From Istiophorus platypterus (taxonomy: Eukaryota; Chordata; Actinopteri; Istiophoriformes; Istiophoridae), in contig CM029122.1 of the NCBI GenBank assembly GCA_016859345.1, positions 9,150,575 to 9,214,574 on the forward strand: a stretch of 64,000 nucleotides of DNA, given 5' to 3'. The notes below the pieces were generated by a model. That model was not told the origin of the DNA and did no database searches. It saw only the letters and a program-made list of their open reading frames with translations. The first letter of the stretch is position 1; each line of letters begins with the position of its first letter. Position numbers and translations under genes: made by a program. Of this stretch, positions 50,147 through 61,361 are shown one piece after another.

Positions 50147-53137
50147 GGTGATGTCCTGTGAGGGGGAGTGTTTAAGTAGATTTACTCTCAACTTCATACT
50201 TCATACCTCTACTCCACTTCAATTCAGAAGATAATGTACATTTTACACAACCACATGAATGTGTCAGTCCTTAATGTTAGTTACTTAAGAAATGACAACT
50301 TTTCATTTAAGACATATGATGAGCTTATAGACTATGATACATTGCTGTGGACTAAACTATCCAGCAGTATTTAAAATAGTTACAACTAAGTCCAGCTCTC
50401 TATAACAGTAAAAGGCTACATTCACATCTGTTAATATGGTATAATTTCATAACACACGCTGGCTGTATTTTTGGCACTGAGCACTTTTACTTAAAAAACT
50501 GTAAAGTACATTTTGCTAACAATACTGCTAGTTCTACATTTTTCATTATTACATTACATCTAACAATTTTGACACATTACTTTTACTTCTTTGATTTTGG
50601 AAATATGGAAATATGGTCATACAATTATTACTTAAGCCATTGCAACACTCCTCACCCACATGTGCCTCCCTCTCCATTGGGCTATGGAACTGTCAGTCTG
50701 CAGTTTACATAGCTGATTTAATTCCTACCTATGCTAACACGCTATTCCCTGAGCTTCTGGTGCTCACTGAGACTCGGATCAACCCAGAAAAACTACCCCG
50801 GCTGTGCTCTCCTCTAACTACCCATTCTCCCTTACCTCTCGACTGTTTGGGTGAGGAGGTGTGACTGGCCTCTTAATTTCCAACAAATGGAAATTCACAC
50901 AACTACTGCCTTCAAACAAATATATCTCTTCTGAGTACTGCTCAGGACTGCTGTGGTAAAAGTCTCCTGGGTTGTCATTTTCCCTCCACAGGGATTTGTG
51001 GATGTGTTAGACATTCTGTTGTCTTCCAACCCCAAAACATGGCTGTCCGCTACTCATCCTAGGTGATAGGAACATCCACATAGACAATCAAAGCTCTGTG
51101 GACTTCCTGTCCCTGATATACTCATTTGACCTAAAACGGATTTGAAGCCCTCCAACTCGCAAAGCCAGTAAAGAACTTGACCTCATTCGAAACCATGCTG
51201 CAAACTGCCTTACAGTCATGCCTTTGCACCTCTCTGACCGCTATTTCATTCGCTTCACTGTATGCCTCCCAGAACTGCCCTCTGTTCCACCACCTCTGGT
51301 TGAACCTCACCTTTTGACCTCACTACAGGTCGGTGATGCCACAGAGTCTTTCTGCTCTACACTGAGCTCATGTCCGGATAGACTGTGTCCTCTACCCACC
51401 AAACCTGCCCACTCTTACCTGCTTAACCCATGGCTGAGTGGAAATATCCAAAAGCTGCACAACGATCTCAGAGGTTCTGAGAGAAAAATGGCATAAATCT
51501 AGTGACCAAGCTGATCTCAAGGGTTATCTGTTGCTCCTGTATACTTCTCATCTACCATCAATGCTGCAAAAACTGCTTTTTACAATGATAAGATCAGCAC
51601 TAACATAGACACTCAGAAATTATTTTCGACCTTCAAAACATTAAACACACCCCTTTCTTTACCAAATAGGCAGCAGCCATCAATAGTTAACTCTGAATTT
51701 CTCAGAAACAACCAGTGTCCCTTGATTAAGGGCACATCACTTTCCATGGACAGCCCTCTCACTGAAGGTAGAACACCAGCAAGCCAAACATGTAGTTGCT
51801 TCCCTCTCTACTCTCATGCCCTTCTCTACCTCCTCTGGTTGAGTGCTCACCATCTCCCTCACTTAGCCCTCTGGCTGAGGGCAAGGAATGTCCTTCTCTG
51901 TCTCCAAAGGTCAATGGTGCATCACTTCTCTCATCGCCCCTCTCACTGAGCAAGGTATTAAAGCTCCTGACTGGAGGCCATCCTACTACATGTGTGCTGG
52001 ACCCCATTCCCAGTAACCTTCTCACAGCCATATCTCACACCATGGTGCCAGCCACCACATGTGATAAATGCTTCTCTGGCTTCAAGAACACCTCTGCTCA
52101 AAAAGCCTTCACACGACCCTGCTCAAGTATCAAGTACTTTTTTACTTCAGTTCTTATCTTAGGCTATCAAAAGGTTAAGAGTACAGTCCTTAGTCTTTAT
52201 ATTGCTGGATTTATCAGCAGCCTTCAGCATGGTGATCCACTGCTTCCTGCTGTCTGTACCCTCCAATACTGGCATCTCAGGCAAAGTGCTTTCTTGGTTT
52301 GAATCCTATCTAAATGGACGTTCCATCAGTATGCCATGGCAAGGACATACAACCTTATTCTATCACTTCCAACCAGGGGTGCCCCAAGGCTCAGTGCTGG
52401 GGCCCCTTTTTTGCAATATACACAGTCTCCTTTGGTCCAATTATCCACTCACATGGTTTCTCATATCACTGCTATGCAGATGACATCAAACTATACATAT
52501 CAGACCCGCAAGGTGACCAAACTTTCTCAATACCAATCTCGGCTTTTCTGTCAGAAATCCATGTGGTTGAAGGAACACTACCTTCAACTAAAACTCTCTA
52601 AGACTGAACTCTTAGTCATCCTGGCCAGTCAATCTCTCCATCATAATATAAACATTAAATCACTTCTTCACTTCTTCCCTTAGCCAATGCCATGAGAAAT
52701 TTAGGTGTCATGTTTGATGACCATCTATCCTTTGACCACTTTGCATCTGTCTCCTGGTTGTGCTGTTTTGCACTGTACAACATAGGAAAAATTAGGCCTT
52801 TCCTGACTCAGTACACAAATAAACTCTTGGCACAGGCCATGGTTATTTTCTTGCCATGGCTACTGCATGCCCTTCTAGGGGGCCTCCCTTCACACAGATG
52901 GCCAGATAGTCGAGAATGCAGCAGTGCATCTAGTTTTCAATCAGCCTAAAAGGGCACTTCTCCTGCCACTGCACATTGAACTCCTTTTGGAATACTTCTT
53001 TACCTGCTCTCCTTGCACTTTGTCTCATTGACATATTGTCCCCCACTTGTAAGTCACATTCAATAATAGCATTTGCCAGATGAGTACATGTAATGTATGT
53101 ACGGGATCCTAATACTTCCTCCACCACTGGAGATGTC
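50147..53137. mobile_element. hAT-type non-autonomous element, interrupted by an L2-like LINE
   Basis: The left end reads CTGTGAGGGGGAGTGTTTAA then GTAGATTTACTC, one or a few changes from the CAGTGGTGGAAAGTA...AAGTACATTTACTC start of a very common percomorph element. Internal landmarks follow in order: CCTCTACTCCACTTCAATTCAG, ACATATGATGAGCTTATAGA, GTACATTTTGCTAACAATAC. The element stops being recognisable at about 50605 and resumes at 53104 with GGATCCTAATACTTCCTCCA then CCACTG, its known right end. The 8-bp flanks GTGATGTC (50147-50154) and GAGATGTC (53130-53137) agree at 7 of 8 positions, a convincing target duplication. The 2.5 kb in between is an L2-like LINE. Element body 50155-53129. 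It encodes no transposase of its own. Confidence 0.75.
50610..53103 (+). mobile_element. L2/Maui-like LINE, decayed, inserted in the hAT-type element
   Basis: The plus strand carries, in LINE order and across many frame changes, an endonuclease N-terminus (SIGLWNCQSAV, ELLVLTETRI at about 50680-50790), an ILGDRNIH-like block near 51060, a linker region with CSTLSSC and PWLSG motifs (51350-51440), HPTTCVLDPIPSNLLTAIS (about 51980-52035), LLDLSAAFS (52203), GISGKVLSWFESYLNGRS (about 52270-52330), GVPQGSVLGPLF (about 52376), the reverse-transcriptase active-site motif YADD (52473-52484), LQLKLSKTELLV and NLGVMFDDHLSF (about 52695). After about 52980 the C-terminal ORF is missing and a 3' end follows directly: CACTTGTAAGTCACATTCAA, AGCATTTGCCAGATGAGTAC and an ATGTA-type tail (53045-53103). 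This is the L2 clade pattern known from fish. Frameshifts and stops rule out activity. Confidence 0.85.
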
Positions 53138-54395
53138 TCTGTCATGATGAAGGTTAAACTTTTAAATCTTATCTAGAAAAAAAACCAAACATCTGCCTAT
53201 AGCTGTTTACAAACTGGCACACGTGAATTGGATTTTGTTTGTGGTTCTCACAGCTTTGTTAAAAACTCACACTGAGACAGTTGTTCTCTTTTCAGAATCA
53301 TGTTCCCTTTAGATATTCCTCAGAACACACTGCAGACAGTTTTCATAACTTTCTACCAAAGAAAGAGTAGGTAACAAAAGACAGTTTCTTGTTGAGAGTT
53401 GTATACACCTGTATTCATGTACATTTCCTGTGATGAAAAGTTGTTCCTGTTGTAGCAAATCATGTAGATGATAAAGTTTCAAAGAGGGAAAAATAACTTG
53501 GTCATATACAGCTGACTCATATACATATAGAAGCAAAAGAATTACATACAGGAGTGAAAATGTTGGGATATTAATAATTTAGTGTTTACAGTGCTTTGCA
53601 AACATTGTCAAGTAAGCTTCTAGTAACATGACCTTTGAATCCTATAACCAAGATAGATTTTGGAGTGGAAAAATTAGAGCACTGACAAAAAATAGAAGTT
53701 TTAAAATTAGCTTATTTCATCACATGATACTTAATACTGACTTAGTTTTTGTTACGTTTTGGTCTTGTCTTGATTTTATTTTAAAACTCTAAATAATCCT
53801 CATATAAACTTTTAATAAACAAATTTGTTTCATACTCTCTATTGCATAAATCACACAGAGAGAACATAGATTATTATTATATAAGCACATAACAATTCAG
53901 TACAGCCTTCACCTGTTCGTGTGTATTTATCTGTGATTTCATCTAAGTCAAGTCATTCTTCTGACAGCAATAACATTCATCAATACAATTCATCTGCTCA
54001 TCAACGCTTGCTCATACTAAAGCAGAAGTGGAGAAGAATACTAGAACTGAATCACTCACTATTGTCTTCGTACCTGCACACCCACACAGGTGTTTTCACT
54101 TATTCCGTCTGATTAGGCCTCTGCTCAGGTTGAAAGTGGGAGGACCAGAAGTATGTTGAAAAAATAAGTGTTGTAGCTGGACTCCATTTACTGATAAGAT
54201 AATCAAAAAAGATGCTTTTTGTCCCACAATAACGGCTGCAACACACTAACAGGAGAGTGAGGGAGAGTTCATTTTAGCGAAGTCTGCAGTATACACACCT
54301 ACACATTCCTGAGGGGAGTTCTCATCAGCCAAAATATTGAAATCACTAGTGGTTGTTCTCCATGTGTGTGCAATGCCTTTAAAATCAGATATAGT
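53138..54395. other. Non-coding stretch
   Basis: AT-rich, without recognised genes or repeats. The frames at 53309-53536 (minus) and 53921-54112 (plus) show nothing recognisable. Confidence 0.55.
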
Positions 54396-54560
54396 CATCA
54401 AGTCAAGTCAGTTTTATTTACATAGCCCAATAACACAAATGACAAATTTGCCTCAAGGGGCTTTATAATCAGCACAGCAAAGCCTATGATCGCTTCCAGG
54501 ACAGATGGACACAAAGGGATTGATAATGTGATAGATTGTACAGATACAAAAAAAAATTCT
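54396..54560 (+). mobile_element. Dispersed fish repeat (TTTATTTACATAGCCCAATA type)
   Basis: AAGTCAGTTTTATTTACATA, GCCCAATAACACAAATGACA and AATTTGCCTCAAGGGGCTTT follow in order, then CAGGACAGATGGACAC and GATAGATTGTACAGAT. This is the layout of a repeat I recall as very frequent in percomorph genomes; it may be part of a longer retroelement or SINE family. The middle portion (CTCCC...AAAC segment of full copies) is missing here. No coding content. Confidence 0.65.
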
Positions 54561-56000
54561 CTTTTGCAGTTAAAACTATCATCAACATGTTCTTTTAAAT
54601 GTTATTAGTTCTTTGATTCAGTTAAAAGGAAGAAAAAACTGTCCTTAAAATTTTAGAAATCTCCTTTTTTTTCCAGCCAGCTGGAGGTAGTGTAGTTTTC
54701 TGTGTTTGATTGACAGCAGCTGGTCGACTGAGCCCCGTACTGGTGTTGTGTGGAAGACTGTGGTTTCACTTTCATTGTTAGTTTTAGAGCAATTGGCAAT
54801 TGTGGAAGACGGTCTAAGTATGTGGATTTATTCAAAAACCAAGAAATATGTATGGACCTGATGCTCTGTGTCCAAAACCCTTCCAGCGGGCGTTGCTCCA
54901 TTAAAAAAAGAACTCTTATGACTTTTTAGGTGTGACAGATGCCAAAAATGGGCTTTGGTCTTAACACAAACCAATTAACAAAGCCTGGCGTTTAGCCTGG
55001 TCTGGACCAGGCTAGGTTCACAGAATAAATCTCCACAGTAACTTACGTGCCACTGATTTCTTGAAAACGGAGAATATTCAGTGCAACTGTAGATGTTTAT
55101 AATTTACTAGCTCAGTATTCTCCTCTGCCATATAAACCTATCTAGCTTCTCATAACAATGTACAAGGTTCATTATCTTTTTTTTTGATTAAATATAATGA
55201 AACTGCCATGTAAATTGGGCTCCTATAGGGGCCTAACAACAATTTTTTGCCCTGGGGCCCCTTAATGGGTTAATCTGGCCATACAGCAGCAGGTAACCTG
55301 ATGAGTTGCTCTGCCTACGGGACCCCGTCTTTTAATAACTGACCAATTTCTGAACTGCTTAAAGTCATGTTATAGACGTCTAGCAGGGTTATGATAAGAC
55401 CACTGCTATGTCTATAGTAGAACAGCTCTAAATGTAGCTGGGGCTGAAAAAGCCTTTTCTTCCCTGTCTTCTTATAACTCGCACAGAGTGACAGTTCGTG
55501 CCAAAAGCGCTCATATTTCGTCTTTTTAAAGAAGCTAGACCAGTTTTTATTAAGACCACAAACTTTTTTCTATGTTGTTTTTTTTGGCCAGGATCCCTTG
55601 ATAACTGTCTAACCCCTTTAAACATTCAACTGGCTTGATTTCCATTTTGGTCACCATTCCAGTCACCTCCGTTTTGCTTTATGCCAAAACAACAGCCTAG
55701 ATGTTTTTACAGTTTCCTGTCCTGCCTGTTGGTCTTTTTTTTTATTATTATTAACTGCAGCTGTTAAACAATTTAAACCGGGTAGAAAAACAAAACTGAG
55801 AAACTATTTGAACGTGTCCTGCACCGAATCCTTTTGTTTTTGCAGGGAAATTTAATATGAAGGAATCTTTGAATTCAGACTTTATTTCAAGCTCTTCTCT
55901 CAAGAGGCCGGTACATCAGCGCCATGCCGGCCTGACTATACTGGGGGTTTATTTTTAAGCCTATTCCCTCTCTGCCCCTTCTCTCTCTCCTCTCTCTTCC
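54561..56000. other. Non-coding stretch upstream of the promoter region
   Basis: At 55225-55280 GGGCTCCTATAGGGGCC, GCCCTGGGGCCCC and TTAATGGGTTAATCTGGCC look like a piece of another dispersed repeat, not identified. The remainder shows no gene. Pyrimidine-rich sequence begins near 55970. Confidence 0.5.
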
Positions 56001-56160
56001 TTTATCAACCCCCCCGTTGCCACCACCCAACACTTTTCTCCCCCTTCCAACCAATGAAGAACCGTTTCGCTCGTCTCCTTCTGCTCAGCGCCGAAGCTTT
56101 GAGTTGACTTATAGGTGTCTGCTGGTCCCCCCCCCCCCCACCTCCCAACCTCACCCCGCC
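56001..56160 (+). promoter_or_regulatory. Candidate upstream promoter with CCAAT box
   Basis: An AACCAATGAAG box (CCAAT 56051-56055), pyrimidine-rich sequence and rising CpG density precede a block that reads like a first exon. No canonical TATA box sits at a fixed distance, so a TATA-less start around 56120-56180 is the simplest model. The gene is unknown. It could also be the middle of a broader promoter region. Confidence 0.35.
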
Positions 56161-56448
56161 CCTTTATTCATTGCAATGTTTAATCGATGAGAGTGACAGA
56201 GTGCAGGTGCAGCCGCGGCGCGCGTTAGAGCCGGCGGGGGACGGTGTGTGGTGCACTAGGACCGGGGAGAGATCCTTCTCGTCGTGTGCATTGCAACTAC
56301 AGAGCGGAGCCGTGGAGGAAACCCCCCATCGGATCTGGCCATTATATCCATACATTTATTTTTCCCATCTACCACAGCGACCCGGCTGAGTGCAGAGGAT
56401 CGCACCAACCAGTGTGTCTGGGATGGTCAAGCCCCCAGGACAGGATAA
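56161..56448 (+). other. Candidate non-coding first exon
   Basis: GC-rich, with many CpG steps at 56200-56290. It would end at a GATAA|GTAATT donor (GT at 56449-56450). An ATG at 56423 begins MVKPPGQDK and runs into the donor, but nothing about this peptide identifies a family, so I treat the block as untranslated leader. If joined to the acceptor at 56669 the intron would be 221 bp, short but normal for fish. The donor is only moderately good and the start of transcription is not defined. Confidence 0.3.
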
Positions 56449-56669
56449 GTAATTACGCCCGATTTGCGCAAAACTCAGCTGTCAGATTTTTTTAATTATT
56501 TTTAATTTTTTTTTTTTTTGGTAGGGGGGGTGGTGGGTGATCGTTTCGCAGCTTCACCCCCGTTCGTTTTTTTTATATATATCTAAACACACATTGGCTG
56601 TAGTGGTATTTTTCTTCCTCTTTTCTTTTTTTCTTTTCATTTCTACCCATCATCGTTTTTTTATTTCAG

Positions 56670-56926
56670 GCGCGCAAAGTCACATCTGCGTAGGAGAGCG
56701 CTTGGCGCACTTCTTCCCCAAAAGACAGAGACAAGATCTCCATTATTCTGTTTGGATTTAAACCGGACGGCTGGCTGAATGGGTGACCTCGCTCAAACGC
56801 ACACCATCACCGGCTTGCACCCCTTTTCTGGAGACGTGTTTTCTCTATTGACTTGGAGTTGTGATGTCCAAAGCCTCCCCCACTGACTGACGAGCGGCGT
56901 TGTACCATTTTGGAATCGAGTTGAAG
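56670..56926 (+). other. Candidate internal 5' non-coding exon
   Basis: Preceded by a very strong acceptor: about 80 bp of T-rich sequence ending TTTTTATTTCAG (AG 56668-56669), with a TCTAAAC branch-like motif near 56582. It ends at TTGAAG|GTAGGC (GT 56927-56928), a good donor. The 257 bp in between have stops in all frames or only short ATG frames (for example from 56779, 35 codons), so it would be 5' UTR. The reading direction agrees with the other splice signals in this region. Confidence 0.35.
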
Positions 56927-57485
56927 GTAGGCCAGTTTTTTGGGGTTTTGGTTTTTTTTGCCTCTTGGCTCGCCGACCTGACACGGTTTTTGTTTTTTTT
57001 TTTTTTCCTGATCATTTGATAAAGTTCGCAGACCTCATTTTGACCGGTTCTTCCATTATTGCGGCGATGAAACGATCGCCTGAGACTATGGGATTCAGTC
57101 GGACAGTTGCAGCAGTTATTATACTTAAAATAAAATAAAAGAAACAGCGGTTATGTTATGATATCAGTTTGTTTTTTTTTTTAAAAAAAGGGCTCTGGGT
57201 GAGTTAAATGCTTGAAGGGGGGAGAAGTTCAACACCTGCCACTGTCACAGCCAGAAGATCAGGTCGAACACGGATCGCTGTAGGCTGCAAACATCCAAAA
57301 GCGACAGTTAAATGATGCGACCGTCCTGTATACGTGCGGCGGGGTGAGAGCTAGATCTCGGCGTCTGCCTATTTTTTTTGGGGGGGGGGGGGGCTGGCTG
57401 TCCTTATTTTGAATATTTGGCTCGCGACATGTTTGCTCATGAGCTCAATCGTGGAGACGCCGGAGAAGCCCTCTGCAGTGCAGTC

Positions 57486-57488
<3 letters not shown>

Positions 57489-57519
<31 letters not shown>

Positions 57520-57563
57520 ACACTCACACACACACACACTCACGCTCACACTTACACACACAC
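57489..57563. repeat. (CA)n microsatellite with CTCACA interruptions
   Basis: About 75 bp of CA units broken by T and CGCT. It lies in the middle of the CpG-rich promoter region and produces His/Thr frames. Confidence 0.93.
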
Positions 57564-57818
57564 CGGCCCGCCGGGTCCACCGGAGCTCACTGAGGAGAGG
57601 ATTTAGATAAAGGTGTAAACGAAGCGGCAGCGTTGCCTGAAGACAGTCAACCAGTAAGCTTTATTATGTTATGCACAATCCTGGATTTACACGGTGGATA
57701 CACGCTGGCGGCGATACTGAGGCAACGATTAAACAATGAAATAGATCCAAGTTTGTTTGTTTGGGTTGTTTTTTTTAAATGGTTGCGCCACGAAAATAAC
57801 TTATCGGGCTCACTCCGC

Positions 57819-57821
<3 letters not shown>

Positions 57822-57849
<28 letters not shown>

Positions 57850-57858
57850 GGGGGGGTG
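57822..57858. repeat. (GT)n followed by G run
   Basis: About 14 GT units end in seven or more G; it directly precedes the densest CpG block. Confidence 0.92.
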
Positions 57859-58379
57859 GTCGCGTGCACGCACGCACTCGCAGTCACCGAGTTTGACACG
57901 ATCGCGCGTGAGAGAGTGCGTCACCGTGGTCGGAGTCTAAATAGGTGACACGGGCTACACGAGATGCCAAAACTCGCGCGCACGCCGTCATTTTTCCCCT
58001 CCTACGGCCCCGGTCAACGCTTATCCGCGTTATTACGGTCATTTAACCGCGGGCTACCGGAGTGACAGCTCCATGCTTCATTCCCCGGCGTCTTCTAACC
58101 GGCTCGGGTCTATTGCCATTTCGACCCACCGCCGTACGAGTTTTCCCCCCGCGGCGACGAAAACAGCGCGGTCCCTGGGGTGGAACCGCGCGAATACGCG
58201 GACGCCTGACGCAGGGGATGTGAGCGGTGATTGATGGTGATCCTATTTCTGGAAGTGCTGCCTGGATTGGAAATGCCAGAGCGCCTTGAGCTTTAGTGGG
58301 AACCATCAGGAACAACCTGCCTTAGTTTTTTCTTAGCTTTTTATTTATTTATCTATTTCTTTTTTTAAATTTAGTTACC

Positions 58380-58477
58380 TAACTATAAGTGTTTTTTAAA
58401 GGGGGGGTTGTTGGTGGTCTACCAGTCGGTGGCTCATCCTGAGCATGTGCTGTATGTGAGCCCATGCTTGTGTCAAG
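58380..58477 (+). other. Candidate alternative exon ending at a good donor
   Basis: TGTGTCAAG|GTAGGC (GT at 58478-58479) is a good donor, with a pyrimidine-rich tract directly after it (58482-58592). Upstream, 58310-58345 is T-rich without a convincing AG acceptor, so this would be a first exon. No recognisable peptide. Confidence 0.25.
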
Positions 58478-58481
58478 GTAG

Positions 58482-58592
58482 GCTCTCTCTCTCTCTTCCT
58501 CTCTCACTCTCTCCCTCCCTCCCTCCCTCCCTCTCTCTCCCCACCCCTCCCCTTCTCTCTCGTCCTCTCTCTCCCCCTCTTTCTCCCTCGCA
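58482..58592. repeat. (CT)n/(CCCT)n pyrimidine tract
   Basis: About 110 bp of CT and CCCT units on the plus strand, inside the CpG-rich region. Confidence 0.92.
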
Positions 58593-58619
58593 CACAAACA
58601 GTGGAGGCTGTTTTGGCTG

Positions 58620-58822
58620 CTTTAAAAAACTCAATTAAACTCATCCAATGCCGTCTCCCCGGCTGCTCACCGGGGCTTCAATTCGACCGGTCGCCGCGCC
58701 CGGGCCCCGTATTCCGGTAATCAGGGCATCATTTTTATTTATTCGAGTTTGTCAGGTGACCTATATCTATCCGCGCTGTGGCGGAGACTGCGCGCCAGTG
58801 GGGGTGGGGGGGCCGTTCGGAG
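58620..58822 (+). other. Candidate first-exon segment ending at GGAG|GTGAGC
   Basis: TTCGGAG|GTGAGC (GT 58823-58824) fits the vertebrate donor consensus well. The sequence before it is CpG-rich. No acceptor upstream was convincing. It may be one of several alternative leader exons. The boundary on the left is arbitrary. Confidence 0.2.
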
Positions 58823-58929
58823 GTGAGCCACTTCTTCCAAGTTCACGCTGTTAACCAATGGAAAGTCGCCGGAGAAAACGCCTCTCCACGTCAGTCCGGA
58901 TCCTCGGCGTGAATCTTGCGCGCACCGAG

Positions 58930-59103
58930 CCTCGCTTTGTAATGAATTCGTAGAGTCACCGCCGTGCCATGTTACGACGCGCGGCTGATGGCGGTGGCGG
59001 GCCCGTCGCCGCTTCCAGCGGCGCCTCGTCGTAGGGAAGATGACAGGAACTGTCTGTGGTGCTGAAACAGACAGCGCCTTTGTTCCACTCGGGGCTGATT
59101 TTT
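58930..59103 (+). other. Candidate first exon downstream of CCAAT/CRE sites
   Basis: It lies 40-200 bp downstream of the CCAAT box at 58855 and ends at GATTTTT|GTAAGT (GT 59104-59105), where the intronic side is perfect and the exonic side weak. It contains the 21-codon upstream frame starting at 58967 and an ATG at 59040 (MTGTVCGAETDSAFVPLGAD, which stays open up to the donor). Neither peptide is recognised. Confidence 0.3.
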
Positions 59104-60019
59104 GTAAGTTGAAACGTTCAGTGGTTCGCAGTGGCTCTCGTCTGATTTCCAGAACACTGAGCCACATGCATGTATGTATGTCGTCCCCAGCGTGTCACGA
59201 GTACATATATGGGATTTTGGGGGTTCGTTCCTGGGGATGAACAGTCTTTGTAATTAAAAGAAAAACAAAATGGAGAGGAGTTTTTGTTGTCTTATAGTGG
59301 GAACGTAATGAGAATATTAACTTGACTTGTTTGTCTGATAATTGCCTATATACTAACATGTAAATTCTGCTGTCGTAACTGGCTTCTTGCTTTATTACAT
59401 GTTAACCATCTTAATTGACACATCAAGTCTCCTTGCTTGCATTTCCGTTTGTTTTGACCTCGCACGATAGTGTGAACTGTACTTTATATCGCTATTATCA
59501 TGTCTACTGAGGGTTGTTAAAATCCATTAGCTGATCATCATGAAGTGGTGCTCAGCTTTACAGTGTAAAAGTTGGTTTTGTTGAAATGGAACGTATTAAA
59601 AAAAAGGTACTATTACAAACAGAACCGTGATATCTTGAGAAACCATTATGTTTGCCCATGCCGCTCAATTATATAATATTTATCTGAAAGAAACCATTTC
59701 CTCTCAGTCTTTCATGCTTATAATTAATGCAAATTCAGTCATAGAATACAGCACATTTTCTGTTCTTGTTGTGTGTGAAGTGTGCAAAACATGCTAAAAC
59801 ATAAAAAACCCCCTTTGAAGGCAGTGCTAGAGTTTTGTCAGTATTTCAGAGGATTTCTCTCTTTCTCTTATGTCATGCCACATATCATACACACAGTAGT
59901 ATCTTTAAATTGTGCCTTAGAGTAAAATACCAATGAGAAATATTTGCCACAATGATCATTATGCTCACTAAAAGCATTTCTCCTGCTGCATTTTCTGTTT
60001 GGATTCCAAAGGGTTAAAC

Positions 60020-60180
60020 ACTCCTTGAGCTTTTATGATGCAGGAGGTGCACGACACGCCTGTTATAAACATAGCAGGGAAAACAATATACAGCCCAAGT
60101 GACACTCAAATTAACCCTGGGGAAGCCCTGACATCTACTGCGCGCCTAATAATTGACTGTGTTGCTTTTCTGTGATTACT
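60020..60180. promoter_or_regulatory. Possible conserved non-coding element
   Basis: GCGCGCCTAATAATTGACTG, TTATGATGCAGGAGGTGC and CAAATTAACCCTGGGG occur in complex, non-repetitive sequence shortly downstream of the promoter region, where intronic enhancers are common. Conservation is inferred, not seen. Confidence 0.2.
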
Positions 60181-61312
60181 GTTGCCCTGTGTGTACATAA
60201 ATGCACGAATGTGTGTAAAATATCTTTATATTATGACAACAACCTGTAAGTTGTACCAGTTTCATCAAGCTGCTCAAGTGCCCCTGTGGGACCAGAGCAC
60301 GACAGTTTGTTTGTGCGTTAGTGGTCATCTACTAGAAATGAAGAGCTTGCAGAGACTTTCTGGTCCTTCCTGGACTGGTCCTGTGTTAGTGATGAATGAT
60401 GTGAGTGTTTTCCCCTAACTCTGATTGAATTAGGCCACCCTGTAGACCCACTGCTCTCCCAAGGACCACTCGAAGGCGATCCTGCGGTGAAGTGTATCAA
60501 TAAGCGGCTGGATGGAGTGTAAGTGGTTGTGTTGCCGCGGGCAGACAGCCGGTGATGAGGAGGGGGAACGCGCTTAGGGAGAGTCCTGCTGATCACACAG
60601 CAGATTGGGAGCCCTTGGTGCTAGCGTCTGTCGGTCCCTGCAGCGGGGGGAGAGAGGGGTGGAGCCACGCAGAGCTGACCCAGAACCACACAGTGGGCCA
60701 ACTTCAGTTCAGCTTTGTTACTGAGTCTGGCTGGGTTTAACTGTTTTCTGTGTATTACCAGGAGCTTTTCGTATCATCCGGGGTCTTTGTGCCGTGAGCC
60801 CTTGCTGTTAAGCTATTTGGTGATTTCAGTCGAAATGTGATCAGGTGACGGCTGTGGTGGATTCAGAATAAAGCATCTAGTGAGCTTGCTGTTTTGATGG
60901 CTTTGTTGTTGGTTGCTTTGACGTGGACCCCCATGAGGCCACTGGCAGCTGAGCTCCCACTGTGGCAGATTGATATTTGTAATTTAAGGGAAGCTGTCAC
61001 ACAGCATCCTCCAGATGGAGAGTGGCACGCAGTCGATTAAACACGGTTTGTTTAGAAATAATCATTTTGATGTGGGAGTTGAGGATTCATTTGAGTCATA
61101 TTGGCTCAAAGGTTCAAAATGTTGAATTACCCACAGACTCATACAATCACATAATAATAATACACAGATGTAGAATGCGGAGTGGTGTCGGGGAATAGAA
61201 GCTTTTAGCCTGTCTGTCATTCGATGAAGCCCCTCCGATCACAGCAGAAAGGACAGGTCAGTGATTTGTGATTTGGTTGAGAGCTAATTCATTAATTCAC
61301 CCGCTGGTGTAC

Positions 61313-61361
61313 ACGCGCACACAAAAACACACACACACAAACACACACACAAACACACACA
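61313..61361. repeat. (AC)n microsatellite
   Basis: About 22 AC units with several A interruptions. Confidence 0.92.

Larger units (their letters stand above)
57860..59170 (+). promoter_or_regulatory. CpG island / promoter region of an unidentified gene
   Basis: CpG is dense throughout (for example CGCGCGCACGCCG at 57975-57987, CCGCGGCGACG near 58150, CGACCGGTCGCCGCGCCCG at 58683-58701, GGCGGTGGCGGGCCCGTCG near 59000), in strong contrast to the CpG-poor rest of the window. An AACCAATGG box (CCAAT 58855-58859) and a CACGTCAG CRE-like site (58887-58894) stand 80-100 bp before a GCCATG at 58967 that opens a 21-codon Ala/Gly/Ser-rich upstream frame ending TCGTCGTAG. Together this looks like a vertebrate promoter. 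The long open frames on both strands here (such as 58739-59167, minus) are what CpG islands usually throw up. Confidence 0.6.

Noticed and set aside
56423..56448. ATG opening MVKPPGQDK up to a possible donor, as the start of a coding gene
   Set aside because: Too short to identify; when joined to the next candidate exon the frame runs into a stop within that exon, so a leader role is more likely.
57378..57606. His/Thr-rich frames
   Set aside because: They are translations of a CA microsatellite.
58739..59167. 142-codon Arg-rich frame on the minus strand and similar frames at 58043-58315
   Set aside because: CpG islands are poor in stop codons on both strands; translation is Arg/Pro/Ala-rich without a domain, and the splice signals favour the plus strand.
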